Positions 7,921-15,291 of a stretch of 64,000 bases of DNA are shown here, piece after piece (within the stretch, counting starts at the first letter, position 1; every line of letters starts with the position of its first letter). Source of the DNA: DAOTVC01 sp034437215 (GTDB lineage: Bacteria > Chloroflexota > Anaerolineae > B4-G1 > SLSP01). A program made the translations under genes and the position numbers. The DNA lies in contig DAOTVC010000106.1 of assembly GCA_034437215.1 (NCBI GenBank), forward strand, positions 1 through 64,000. The letters run 5' to 3'. Under the pieces are notes generated by a model. It was not told the origin of the DNA. It saw only the letters and a program-made list of their open reading frames with translations, and did not search any database.

Positions 7921-8151
7921 ATGAGTAGTCAACGTCCCTATCAGCAGCGGCCCCCGGCTCCCCAACGGGCGCGGGCGCCGCAAAGGCAGACAATTCAGCG
8001 TACGGGACAGGGCATCACGCAGGCCGAGGAGTGGACGGGACGCCACCTCACCGATGTCAACCCCCGTATGTACTCCAGCCTCAAGGTGGCCGAGTCCACG
8101 GGACGCGCGCAGGCGTCCCAGGACGTCCTGCCTGTGCCCCTGACGGAGTGA
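7921..8151 (+). CDS. Small Pro/Gln/Arg-rich protein, unknown
   Basis: The 76-residue product starts with a basic, low-complexity N-terminal third (PQRARAPQRQTIQRTGQG) and continues with a more ordinary segment (EEWTGRHLTDVNPRMYSSLK). It has no signal peptide, membrane segment or known domain that I recognise. The ATG has a strong ribosome site (TAGGAGGCCTT), and the stop codon overlaps or abuts the start of the MobB-archease gene, so it is probably translated as the first gene of that operon. The conserved 92-nt leader element lies just upstream. A nucleic-acid-binding role would fit its charge and its neighbours, but that is only a guess. Confidence 0.65.
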   Translation: MSSQRPYQQRPPAPQRARAPQRQTIQRTGQGITQAEEWTGRHLTDVNPRMYSSLKVAESTGRAQASQDVLPVPLTE

Positions 8152-8153
8152 AC

Positions 8154-9125
8154 GTGTCCTCTGCGCCTTCAGATGCCGTACCCCTCTCTCTGGCCTTCGT
8201 CGGACGGTCGGGGAGCGGCAAGACCACGTTGTTGGAGAAGCTCGTCGCCGAGCTGGCGCGGCGGGGTGTGCGGGTGGGGGTCGTGAAGCACACCCGGCAC
8301 CACGTGGAGAGCGACGAGCCGGGTACCGACACCCGGCGTCTCTGGGAGGCGGGGGCAGTGCACACCGCGCTCGTGACGCCGGACCGGGCTGTTCACGCTC
8401 ACCGTTACGCTGTCCCTCCCTCGCTTCCAGACATCTTGCCCGCTATCCGGGGGGTGGACGTTGTTCTGGTGGAGGGCTTCAAGGGAGAGGAGGTTCCCAA
8501 GGTGGAGGTGGTGCGGGCCGCCTGTGAACCCCACCTTCTGCCTGACCTGCGAGGTCGCGTCGCTTGCGTCACCGACCTCCCGGATCTGCCGTGGGAGGGT
8601 CCGCTCTTTGCTCCGGAGGACGTGGAGGGGTTGGCGGCCTTTGTCGTGAGCCTCATGACGGGGCGGGAGGACGAAGATCTCGCCTCTGCCGCCGGATTGC
8701 GGCCCCCCATCTCGGGGATGGGGGGCTGGGAGGAGCTCGACCACACGGCGGACCTCGCCCTGCGGGTGTGGGCTCCCGACTACGCGAGCTTCTTCACGGC
8801 AGCTGCCCGGGGTATGTTCTCCCTGCTGGCGGACCTGCGATCCATCGAGCGGACGGAGTGCCGTCGCGTCTCTCTGACGGCGCCCGACGTCGAGACGCTG
8901 CTCATCGATTGGCTGAACGAGCTGCTCTACTTCGGGGAGACGGAGCCCGTCTCAGCCTATGCCGACTTCGACTTCGACACCCTGACCTCTACCCAGCTGG
9001 TGGCCACGGTCGTGGGCGGACCGGTGACCGAGTACCATACCTACATCAAGGCGGCTACCTTCCACAACCTGGAGGTACGCAAAACGTCGCAGGGTTACGA
9101 GACCGAGATCGTTTTCGATACCTGA
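8154..9125 (+). CDS. MobB-archease fusion protein
   Basis: One continuous frame of about 323 residues encodes two full-length proteins. Residues about 10-175 are MobB, a GTP-binding adaptor of molybdenum-cofactor maturation, with P-loop GRSGSGKTTLL and the VLVEGFKGE segment. Residues about 189-323 are archease, with WEELDHTADLAL and the C-terminal EVRKTSQGYETEIVFDT. Archease speeds guanylylation of the RNA ligase RtcB, whose gene follows at 9218. A linker of some 12 residues joins them. The start is GTG at 8154 behind GGAG; a GTG at 8148 overlapping the upstream stop (GTGA) is the alternative. An in-frame ATG at 8718 just before archease has only a poor ribosome site, but could allow a separate archease. 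No other molybdenum-cofactor gene is nearby, so the MobB half is out of its usual context. Confidence 0.88.
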   Translation: MSSAPSDAVPLSLAFVGRSGSGKTTLLEKLVAELARRGVRVGVVKHTRHHVESDEPGTDTRRLWEAGAVHTALVTPDRAVHAHRYAVPPSLPDILPAIRGVDVVLVEGFKGEEVPKVEVVRAACEPHLLPDLRGRVACVTDLPDLPWEGPLFAPEDVEGLAAFVVSLMTGREDEDLASAAGLRPPISGMGGWEELDHTADLALRVWAPDYASFFTAAARGMFSLLADLRSIERTECRRVSLTAPDVETLLIDWLNELLYFGETEPVSAYADFDFDTLTSTQLVATVVGGPVTEYHTYIKAATFHNLEVRKTSQGYETEIVFDT

Positions 9126-9217
9126 GGAGCTGTCATGCTGCCCTCCAGTGGATGTGGGCAGCCGTTGTGATACCGTTGGCCCTCCCTTTGCAGGAGGGTT
9201 GAGATAGAAAGGATTGT

Positions 9218-10669
9218 ATGACCAACAAACAGGACTTTGAACGCATCGACGACTACGTCTGGGAGCTGCCGCGCGCTCACGATCAGCGGATGAACGTGCC
9301 CGCACGCATCTACGGCAGCGAGAAGATCTTCGATATGGCCTTTGGCGATCGCTCCATCGAGCAGTTGGTGAACGTGTCCACATTGCCAGGGATCGTGCAG
9401 TACGCCATGGCGATGCCCGATATGCACCAGGGCTACGGCTTTCCCATCGGCGGGGTGGCCGCCTTCGCTCACGATGGGGGGATTGTCTCGCCGGGGGGTG
9501 TCGGTTACGACATCAACTGCGGGGTGCGGATGTTGGCCTCGCACCTCGATTACGAGGAGATCGAACCCCATCTCGATACCCTGACCACTACCCTCTACAA
9601 TCGCTGTCCCAGCGGTCTGGGAAAGGGCGCCGCCGTGCACCTCAATCAGAAGGAGCTCGAGCGGGTGCTGGAGGTGGGCGCGGAGTGGGCGGTGAAGGAG
9701 GGGTACGGCGAGCAGGGGGATCTGGAGCGCACGGAGAGTGGGGGACGTATCCCCGAAGCGCGGGCGGCGACGGTGCCGTCGCGTGCCAAGGAGCGGGGTC
9801 GTCCCCAGCTGGGCTCTCTGGGATCGGGCAACCACTTTCTCGAGATCGACGTGGTGGATGAGGTCTACGACGCAGAGCTTGCCGACGCCTTCGGTTTGCG
9901 CCGGGGCGGGATCGTGGTGCAGATTCACTGCGGCTCTCGAGGCCTGGGACACGAGGTCTGCAGCCAGTACCTGCGGTCCCTGCAGGACGCCCCTCGTCGT
10001 TACGGCTTCACCATTCCCGACCGCGAGCTCGTCGCGGCCCCCATCGACTCAGTGGAGGGGCGCGACTATCTGGCGGCGATGGCGGCGGCAGCCAACTACG
10101 CCTTCGCCAATCGCCAGGTCCTGGCGCACTTCGTCCGGCTCTCCTTCGAGGAGGTGCTCGCGGGCAAGCTGCCCGACTGGCATCTGCGACAGGTCTACGA
10201 CGTGGCCCACAACATCGCCAAGGTGGAGACCCACGATGTGGGGGGTGAGCGGCTGAAACTGTTGGTGCACCGGAAGGGCGCGACCCGCGCCTTTGCGCCC
10301 GGGCATCCCGATCTTCCCCAGATCTACCGGCAGACGGGGCAGCCGGTGCTGGTCCCCGGCTCCATGGGGACCGCCTCCTACGTTCTCGCCGGAACGGAGC
10401 ACGCGATGGCGGAGACCTTCGGTTCCACCTGCCACGGTGCCGGCAGGACCATGAGCCGGCGCCAGGCGAAGCGCCAGGTGCGCGGCGAGCGGTTGCGAGA
10501 GCAGCTCTCGCAGGAGGGGATCGTCGTGCGTGCGGGGAGCCTGGCGGGCCTCGCCGAGGAGGCGCCCCAGGCCTACAAGGATGTGAGCCTGGTGGTGGAT
10601 TCGGTCGTGGGGGCGGGAATTGCCCGCAAGGTAGCGCGGGTGCATCCCGTAGCTGTTATCAAGGGCTGA
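9218..10669 (+). CDS. rtcB: RtcB-type RNA ligase (3'-phosphate RNA-splicing ligase)
   Basis: The 483-residue cytoplasmic enzyme joins RNA 2',3'-cyclic phosphate or 3'-phosphate ends to 5'-OH ends, using GTP and manganese. Metal ligands are visible: Asp98 and Cys101 in GYDINCG, His206 in GSGNHF, and His237 in HCGSRGLGH. The guanylylated nucleophile is His405 in STCHGAGR. The length matches the archaeal/bacterial family. The ATG follows GAAAGGA. It lies 92 bp after the MobB-archease gene, making an archease-RtcB pair consistent with tRNA splicing or RNA repair. A hairpin with a T-rich tail at 10697-10731 probably ends the transcript. Confidence 0.97.
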   Translation: MTNKQDFERIDDYVWELPRAHDQRMNVPARIYGSEKIFDMAFGDRSIEQLVNVSTLPGIVQYAMAMPDMHQGYGFPIGGVAAFAHDGGIVSPGGVGYDINCGVRMLASHLDYEEIEPHLDTLTTTLYNRCPSGLGKGAAVHLNQKELERVLEVGAEWAVKEGYGEQGDLERTESGGRIPEARAATVPSRAKERGRPQLGSLGSGNHFLEIDVVDEVYDAELADAFGLRRGGIVVQIHCGSRGLGHEVCSQYLRSLQDAPRRYGFTIPDRELVAAPIDSVEGRDYLAAMAAAANYAFANRQVLAHFVRLSFEEVLAGKLPDWHLRQVYDVAHNIAKVETHDVGGERLKLLVHRKGATRAFAPGHPDLPQIYRQTGQPVLVPGSMGTASYVLAGTEHAMAETFGSTCHGAGRTMSRRQAKRQVRGERLREQLSQEGIVVRAGSLAGLAEEAPQAYKDVSLVVDSVVGAGIARKVARVHPVAVIKG

Positions 10670-10696
10670 GACGGCGCTCCTGACTCGCTCAAAAGA

Positions 10697-10731
10697 AGAG
10701 CCCTCCCGCCGTTAAAGCGCGCGAGGGCTCT
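10697..10731. terminator. Bidirectional intrinsic terminator between rtcB and csp
   Basis: The arms AGAGCCCTC and GAGGGCTCT are perfectly paired. On the minus strand the hairpin is followed by CTTCTTTT, serving the cold-shock gene. On the plus strand it is followed by GTTTGTG, serving rtcB. Confidence 0.75.
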
Positions 10732-10749
10732 GTTTGTGATTCGGGTCGG

Positions 10750-10968
10750 CTAGAAGATGCGGATGACCTCGGCAGCCTTGGGGCCGCGGTCACTCGTCCC
10801 CATGCTGTACTCGACACGCTCACCTTCGTGCAGGGTCTTGAACCCTTCCCCCCGGATGTCGGCGTAGTGCACGAAGACGTCGCGCCCCCCGTTCTCCGGA
10901 GTGATGAAGCCGAAGCCCTTCTTCTCGTCAAACCACTTGACCTGACCTACCAAACGCTCACTTTCCAT
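10750..10968 (-). CDS. Cold-shock domain protein
   Basis: From the ATG at 10968 this is a 72-residue single cold-shock domain. RNP1 is KGFGFI and RNP2 is VFVHY, with the usual GQVKWFDEKK start and EGERVEYSM strand. Such proteins bind single-stranded RNA or DNA as RNA chaperones. The frame is open 32 codons further, but the conserved domain begins at this ATG and GGAGG lies about 11 nt upstream. It is monocistronic: it ends at the shared hairpin with rtcB, and the SlyD-like gene starts a separate unit upstream. Confidence 0.93.
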   Translation of the reverse strand: MESERLVGQVKWFDEKKGFGFITPENGGRDVFVHYADIRGEGFKTLHEGERVEYSMGTSDRGPKAAEVIRIF

Positions 10969-11123
10969 CTGCGACAGAACCTCCATACGGAATGCTAATC
11001 TTGAGACAAGCAGTAGAGGCGCTCCTGGCAACGCAGCAGCACGTTGTATTGTTGCGCGCACCACCCTGAGCCCGCTACCGAGCCGCTCTCTCTCGTCGTA
11101 GAGTTGCGGAGACGGGACAACGC

Positions 11124-11615
11124 CTAGTGGTGGTGTCCCTCGTGGTGAACGTGACCGTGCGCCAGCTCTTCGGGCGTCGCCGGTCGTACGTCGAGAACCG
11201 TGATGTCGAAGTGCAGGGTCTCTCCTGCCAGCGGGTGGTTGTAATCGACGAGGACGCGATCCGCCTCCACCTTTTCGATGAAGATCATGACCCGGTTGCC
11301 CTCCTCATCCTCGACCTGGAAGGCCATCCCGGGCTCCAGATCCTCCACGGGGAAGGCCTCCCGCGGATACCAGGAAGCAGCGTCGTCGACACGCTCCCCG
11401 TAGGCCTCTTCCGGGGCGATCGTAACCTCGGCGCTCTCGCCGGGCTCCATCCCCTCCAGCGCCTTTTCGAGGCCGGGGATGATGTTGTGTTGTCCGTGAA
11501 CGTACTGCAGGGGCGCTCCTTCGGCTGAGCTGTCGATGACCTCGCCGTTGTCGAGGGCCACTGTGTAGTTCAGGGTGACGACCGTGCCTTTGCGAACTTT
11601 CTTCTCATCTGTCAT
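11124..11615 (-). CDS. slyD: SlyD-like FKBP-type peptidyl-prolyl isomerase
   Basis: The 163-residue protein starts at the ATG at 11615 and has the SlyD architecture. The FKBP halves are VVTLNYTVALDNGEVIDSS and IIPGLEKALEGMEPGE. An inserted IF chaperone domain lies between them, and the C-terminal His-rich tail (HGHVHHEGHHH) resembles SlyD metal-binding tails that handle nickel. It would fold proline-containing proteins in the cytoplasm and may bind metals. The frame extends 132 codons further upstream through the intergenic region and into the aminotransferase gene, but that part is a shadow of that gene. A hairpin followed by TTTT (11634-11665) ends the upstream transcript just before this start. 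Confidence 0.92.
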   Translation of the reverse strand: MTDEKKVRKGTVVTLNYTVALDNGEVIDSSAEGAPLQYVHGQHNIIPGLEKALEGMEPGESAEVTIAPEEAYGERVDDAASWYPREAFPVEDLEPGMAFQVEDEEGNRVMIFIEKVEADRVLVDYNHPLAGETLHFDITVLDVRPATPEELAHGHVHHEGHHH

Positions 11616-11633
11616 ATCTCTACTCCATGGAAA

Positions 11634-11665
11634 AGGGCCGTTCCACATCTTCCCAGAACGGCCCT
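11634..11665 (-). terminator. Intrinsic terminator after the aminotransferase gene
   Basis: The 10-bp arms AGGGCCGTTC and GAACGGCCCT are followed on the minus strand by TTTTCC. The hairpin sits between the aminotransferase stop (11771) and the slyD start (11615). Confidence 0.75.
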
Positions 11666-11770
11666 GACGGTTATTCTTTACGGGAAACACCTCACCGCAG
11701 TATAGCATGATCGGCTGCGCTGTCAAACAGGCAGTTCGACGTTGGGGGAATGTCTGCAATCCTCCCGGTG

Positions 11771-12994
11771 CTAGAGCACTTTCTCCTTGAGAGCCTCTCC
11801 CAGCCGGCGTATGCCCTCCACGATCAGCTCGGGCTTGGCGTTGCTGAAGTTCAAGCGCATGGCGTTGTACCCGCCGTCGCCGTCCGGATAGAAGCTGTTG
11901 CCCGGCACGTAGGCCACCCTCTTGGCCAAGGCCTCCTGGAGGAAGTCGGTGGTGTTGATGGAGTCGGGCACCCGGGCCCAGAGGAAGAGACCGCCCTGCG
12001 GACGGGTCCAACAGCAGCCCCCGGGCCAGAACTCCTCCAGAGCATCGAGCATCGTATCCCGGCGCTCACCGTAGACGCTGCGGATCTTGCGGATGTGGAC
12101 CTTGAGGATGCCCCGTTGGGCCACGTCGTTGGCGACCATCTGATTGAAGGTGCTGGAGTGCAGGTCGGCCCCCTGCTTGGCCTGCACCAACCGGTGGATG
12201 ATCTCGGCAGGAGCGACCATCCAGCCGATGCGCAGTCCGGGCGCCAGGGTCTTCGAGAAGGTGCCCAGGTAGATGGTGCGCTCAGGGGCCAGGACCGTGA
12301 TGGGAATCACGTCCTCCGCCTCGTAACGGAGGGCCCCATAGGGATCATCCTCGACGATGATGAGATCGTGCTTGCGGGCGAACTCCACGAGGTGGCGCCG
12401 CCGTTCCTCGGGTAGCGTCGTGCCTGCCGGGTTGTGGAAGTTGGGCAGCACGTAGAGGAAGCGAGGCATTCCCTCCTTCGCGACGATATCCTCGATGAGC
12501 TCCACCTGCATCCCCTCGTCGTCGAGAGGGACGGTGATAAAGTCCGCCTGGTAGGTGCGCCACGCCTGGATGGCACCGAGATAGGTGGGCTCCCCGGTCA
12601 GGACGCTCGTCCCCTTATCGATGAAGACCTTGCCGATGAGGTCGAGCCCCTGCTGCGCGCCGGTGGTGATGAGGATATTGTCCGCGCCGTGGTGGATCCC
12701 GTACTTGGCCATGGAGTCGGCGATGAACTCCCGCAGCGGACGATAGCCCTCGGTGGTGCTGTACTGGAGGGCCTTCATGGGCTCCTCGCGGAGCAAGTAG
12801 TGACAGGCCTCCTCGATCTCGCGGACGGGGAAGATCTCCGGTGCGGGTAGCCCCCCGGCAAAGGAGATGACGTCCGGTTGCTCGGTGATCTTGAGCAGCT
12901 CGCGGATGGCAGAGCTCTGCATGTTCTTGGTGCGGTCGGCTAGAAAGCGCTCCCAATTGACCGGTCCTTCAGGTGAGGTAGCGTATACCGTCAT
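11771..12994 (-). CDS. PLP-dependent aminotransferase (2-aminoadipate/aromatic type, class I/II)
   Basis: The 407-residue fold-type I enzyme resembles the LysN/ArAT/KAT subfamily that acts on 2-aminoadipate, aromatic or branched amino acids. The start region carries the subfamily feature ISFAGGLPAPEIFP. Other motifs are the phosphate-binding TTGAQQGLDLIG, VLPNFHNPAGTT, the aspartate in VEDDPYG and the PLP lysine in FSKTLAPGLRIGW. The ATG follows AAAGGAGG. Between a clear promoter (13185-13212) and the gene lies a strong terminator hairpin (13027-13062), so expression is probably set by attenuation. The exact substrate cannot be told from sequence. Confidence 0.93.
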   Translation of the reverse strand: MTVYATSPEGPVNWERFLADRTKNMQSSAIRELLKITEQPDVISFAGGLPAPEIFPVREIEEACHYLLREEPMKALQYSTTEGYRPLREFIADSMAKYGIHHGADNILITTGAQQGLDLIGKVFIDKGTSVLTGEPTYLGAIQAWRTYQADFITVPLDDEGMQVELIEDIVAKEGMPRFLYVLPNFHNPAGTTLPEERRRHLVEFARKHDLIIVEDDPYGALRYEAEDVIPITVLAPERTIYLGTFSKTLAPGLRIGWMVAPAEIIHRLVQAKQGADLHSSTFNQMVANDVAQRGILKVHIRKIRSVYGERRDTMLDALEEFWPGGCCWTRPQGGLFLWARVPDSINTTDFLQEALAKRVAYVPGNSFYPDGDGGYNAMRLNFSNAKPELIVEGIRRLGEALKEKVL

Positions 12995-13026
12995 ATAGAA
13001 CCTCCTTTAGATGGGTCTGGTTCGGC

Positions 13027-13062
13027 AAAAAAAATTACCCTGATAGGCTGTCCCTACCAGGG
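13027..13062 (-). terminator. Attenuator-like terminator in the aminotransferase leader
   Basis: On the minus strand CCCTGGTAGG pairs with CCTATCAGGG (10 bp including one G-U) around a 5-nt loop and is followed by TAATTTTTTTT. It lies after the promoter and about 33 nt before the gene's ATG. A second small hairpin (AAGGGAC/GTCCCTT, 13084-13101) precedes it. Confidence 0.8.
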
Positions 13063-13184
13063 CTTTACTGTACGTGGGGTGAGAAGGGACATCCGTCCCT
13101 TGCCTAGTATCAGAATCTCGAGGAGAAGAATCACTATCACTGGGTAGCTCTTGTCTTGGCGCAGATTTCCATGTTTTCATCTCC

Positions 13185-13212
13185 ATTTTAATGCGGGCGT
13201 CTCGAAAGTCAA
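13185..13212 (-). promoter_or_regulatory. Promoter of the aminotransferase leader
   Basis: On the minus strand TTGACT is followed after 16 nt by TAAAAT. Transcription would start near 13178, giving an untranslated leader of about 185 nt that contains the attenuator-like terminator. Confidence 0.65.
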
Positions 13213-13408
13213 CTTCCTTTCATCCGAGAGTTCTGTTCCATTTATCACTCTGCAAAACCAAAGGGATCAGGGATTAGGGGCTCCCGGCACACGCTCTCAG
13301 ATTTGCTCTCCCTGCCCAGTTCGAGCAGGGCCCAATGGTACTGTCTCTCTCACGCCGGCCGGGATAGTGTGTCTGCGCTTCGTGGGGGGCGAGCCGTTGG
13401 ATCTTGGT

Positions 13409-13666
13409 AGGGCTATCGCATTTGACCTCTGGTCGCAGAAATACGGCCTAATGAAGTTTAAGACAATAATCGGGTAACATTCGGGCAGGCTCCATGACCC
13501 GATTTCCTAACCGCCCGGCTCATACACGCGGACTGCCACGGCCCACGGGAAGTACGCTACTGGGGGCGCCCCAGGGAGGGACTTCAGTCCCGTCACACCT
13601 CGAAATGCCGCTTCAGCGGCGCGCCAGGTAACGCGCTGGAGAAAGTGTGCTAAGTGCGATAGCCCT
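13409..13666. mobile_element. MITE-like element, copy 2 (258 bp) with 10-bp target duplication
   Basis: The ends AGGGCTATCGCATTTGACC and, inverted, AGGGCTATCGCACTTAGC match those of the 1922-2063 element. The flanks GGATCTTGGT (13399-13408) and GGATCTTGGT (13667-13676) are a perfect 10-bp direct repeat. There is no transposase inside. A duplication of 10-13 bp is typical of IS4-family transposases, which may have moved it in trans. It inserted immediately upstream of the yigZ promoter. Confidence 0.85.
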
Positions 13667-13671
13667 GGATC

Positions 13672-13701
13672 TTGGTAACCCCATCCCTCCTCGGGTATAA
13701 T
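13672..13701 (+). promoter_or_regulatory. Leaderless-type promoter of yigZ
   Basis: TTGGTA (13672-13677) is followed after 18 nt by TATAAT (13696-13701), and the ATG begins at 13708 where transcription should start. There is no Shine-Dalgarno site. The -35 hexamer overlaps the target duplication made by the adjacent MITE. Confidence 0.65.
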
Positions 13702-13707
13702 GGTTCC

Positions 13708-14349
13708 ATGACCGCTTTGCTCGTTCCTGCCGAACCGACGCGGGTGGAGATCCGCGTTGCGAACTCGCGCTTCATCGCCACCCTCGCGCCGGCTTTCACG
13801 GTGGAGGAAGCTCGTTCGTTCATCGCACAGGTGCGCGAGGAGTTCGCGGACGCGAGCCACAACGTCCCCGCTTTCATCATCGGGCACGGCGCCTCGGTTA
13901 TCTCTCACAGCAGCGATGATGGTGAGCCCTCCGGAACGGCGGGCCGGCCCGCGCTGGCTGTCCTGCAGGGAAGTGGGTTGGGAGACGTGGTCGTGGTCAT
14001 CACCCGCTACTTTGGGGGGACAAAGTTGGGCACCGGTGGGTTGGTCCGCGCCTACGGTGACGCCGTCCGCGCCGTACTGCAGGGGACGCCTCTGGCACAG
14101 AAGGTCGCCACCCACATGATCATGTTTGTCGTGCCCTACGGGCTCTTCGAGCCGGCGCGGCTCCTCGTCGCCGAGTACGGGGGGCTGATTCTGGACGAGA
14201 CCTTTGCCGCCGAGGTCACTCTCACGGCGCGCTTCTCCGTCAACGGTCTGCCGCCCTTCGAGGCGGCTTTGCAGGACCTGACCCGGGGTAAGGGAGAGCT
14301 CGTCCTCGTAGAGTCAAACGAGACGACGCTTATGCCTCTCTCGTCCTGA
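13708..14349 (+). CDS. yigZ: YigZ/IMPACT family protein (UPF0029)
   Basis: From the ATG at 13708 the product is 213 residues. The N-terminal IMPACT domain shows SRFIATLAP, HNVPAFIIG, SDDGEPSGTAGRPAL and ITRYFGGTKLGTGGLVRAYG, all family signatures. A C-terminal ferredoxin-like UPF0029 domain follows. Bacterial members are of unknown function; eukaryotic IMPACT modulates GCN2 and translation. The frame opens 12 codons earlier, but the promoter -10 box lies 7 nt before this ATG and the conserved domain starts shortly after, so a leaderless start is preferred. The next gene starts 63 bp downstream with its own leaderless-type promoter. Confidence 0.93.
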   Translation: MTALLVPAEPTRVEIRVANSRFIATLAPAFTVEEARSFIAQVREEFADASHNVPAFIIGHGASVISHSSDDGEPSGTAGRPALAVLQGSGLGDVVVVITRYFGGTKLGTGGLVRAYGDAVRAVLQGTPLAQKVATHMIMFVVPYGLFEPARLLVAEYGGLILDETFAAEVTLTARFSVNGLPPFEAALQDLTRGKGELVLVESNETTLMPLSS

Positions 14350-14377
14350 GCCCCTGGCCGCCAGGCCCGCTCTCTGT

Positions 14378-14405
14378 TTGCTGCTCCCTTTCTCTGTGTT
14401 AGAAT
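14378..14405 (+). promoter_or_regulatory. Leaderless-type promoter of the GT2 gene
   Basis: TTGCTG is followed after 16 nt by TAGAAT (14400-14405), seven nucleotides before the A of the ATG at 14413. No ribosome site is present. It is the same layout as at yigZ. Confidence 0.55.
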
Positions 14406-14412
14406 ACGTCCA

Positions 14413-15291
14413 ATGGATTTGGGCATCGTCATCGTTAATTACAACACGCGCGCGCTCCTCAAGCGCTGTCTGGAGACCGTTCTGGCGAGTGAGGGTCTTA
14501 CCTTCAGAGTGTGCGTGGTGGATAATGCTTCACCCGATGGGAGCGCCGATATGGTCGCTGGAGAGTTCCCCGAGGTGTTGCTGATCAGAAATGAGACTAA
14601 CGTCGGCTATCCGGCGGCGAATAACCGGGGATTAGAGGCCCTGGGTTTCGAGGTCGATAGCGCCGACGCTCCGCGTTATGCGCTGCTTCTCAATCCGGAC
14701 ACCGAGGTCCCCCCCGACGCCTTCGCGCAGACCGTTGAGGTCATGGAGCAGAGGACCGATATCGCCGTTGTCGGGCCGAAGCTCGTGCGCCCCGACGGCT
14801 CCCTCGACCTCGCCTGCCGGCGCTCTTTTCCCTCCCCGGAGGTCTCCCTCTACCGTCTCTTGGGGCTTTCCCGACTCTTTCCCCGGAGCCGGCTCTTCGG
14901 GCGCTATAACCTCACCTATCTGGACCCTGACAAGGTGGCGGAGGTGGATGCGGTCGTGGGCGCCTACATGCTCGTGCGGCGGGAGGCCATTGAACAGGTC
15001 GGGCTTCTGGACGAGGCCTTCTTCATGTACGGAGAGGACTTGGACTGGGCCTACCGGATCAAGGAGGCGGGGTGGAAGGTCTTCTACTACCCGGAGGTGA
15101 CGGTGCTACACGTCAAGCGGGCGGCGAGCCGGCACAGTGCCCGTGCGCAGGTCGAATTCTGGCGTGCTACGGAGATCTTCTACCGGAAGCACTACGAAGC
15201 GCACACGGCCCGTTGGCTCCACTACCTGATCGTGGGCGCTGCGCGTTCTCTCGTGCGCTTCACCGAGTGGCGTTACCGGAGTGAGCTGTGA
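14413..15291 (+). CDS. Family 2 glycosyltransferase (rhamnosyltransferase-like)
   Basis: The 292-residue GT-A glycosyltransferase starts DLGIVIVNYNTRALL, with VVDNASPDGSADMV and the metal/nucleotide motif LLLNPDTEVP. The acceptor-side MYGEDLDWAYRIKEAGWKV is also conserved in WbbL-like rhamnosyltransferases. It probably adds a sugar to a lipid-linked glycan at the cytoplasmic membrane face; donor and acceptor are unknown. A hydrophobic stretch near the C-terminus (LIVGAARSLV) may associate with the membrane. Its stop overlaps the next start (GTGA), coupling it to the sugar-phosphate transferase that would begin the same glycan. Confidence 0.92.
   Translation: MDLGIVIVNYNTRALLKRCLETVLASEGLTFRVCVVDNASPDGSADMVAGEFPEVLLIRNETNVGYPAANNRGLEALGFEVDSADAPRYALLLNPDTEVPPDAFAQTVEVMEQRTDIAVVGPKLVRPDGSLDLACRRSFPSPEVSLYRLLGLSRLFPRSRLFGRYNLTYLDPDKVAEVDAVVGAYMLVRREAIEQVGLLDEAFFMYGEDLDWAYRIKEAGWKVFYYPEVTVLHVKRAASRHSARAQVEFWRATEIFYRKHYEAHTARWLHYLIVGAARSLVRFTEWRYRSEL

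Noticed and set aside
12996..13175. 57-residue leader peptide gene (MKTWKSAPRQELP start)
   Set aside because: It has no ribosome site and no runs of regulatory codons, and its lower half is the terminator hairpin. It is kept only as a note in the attenuator finding.
13027..13212. T-box leader for the aminotransferase gene
   Set aside because: The leader lacks the T-box sequence (GGGTGGNACCGCG) and a clear specifier loop. Only the promoter and terminator are supported.
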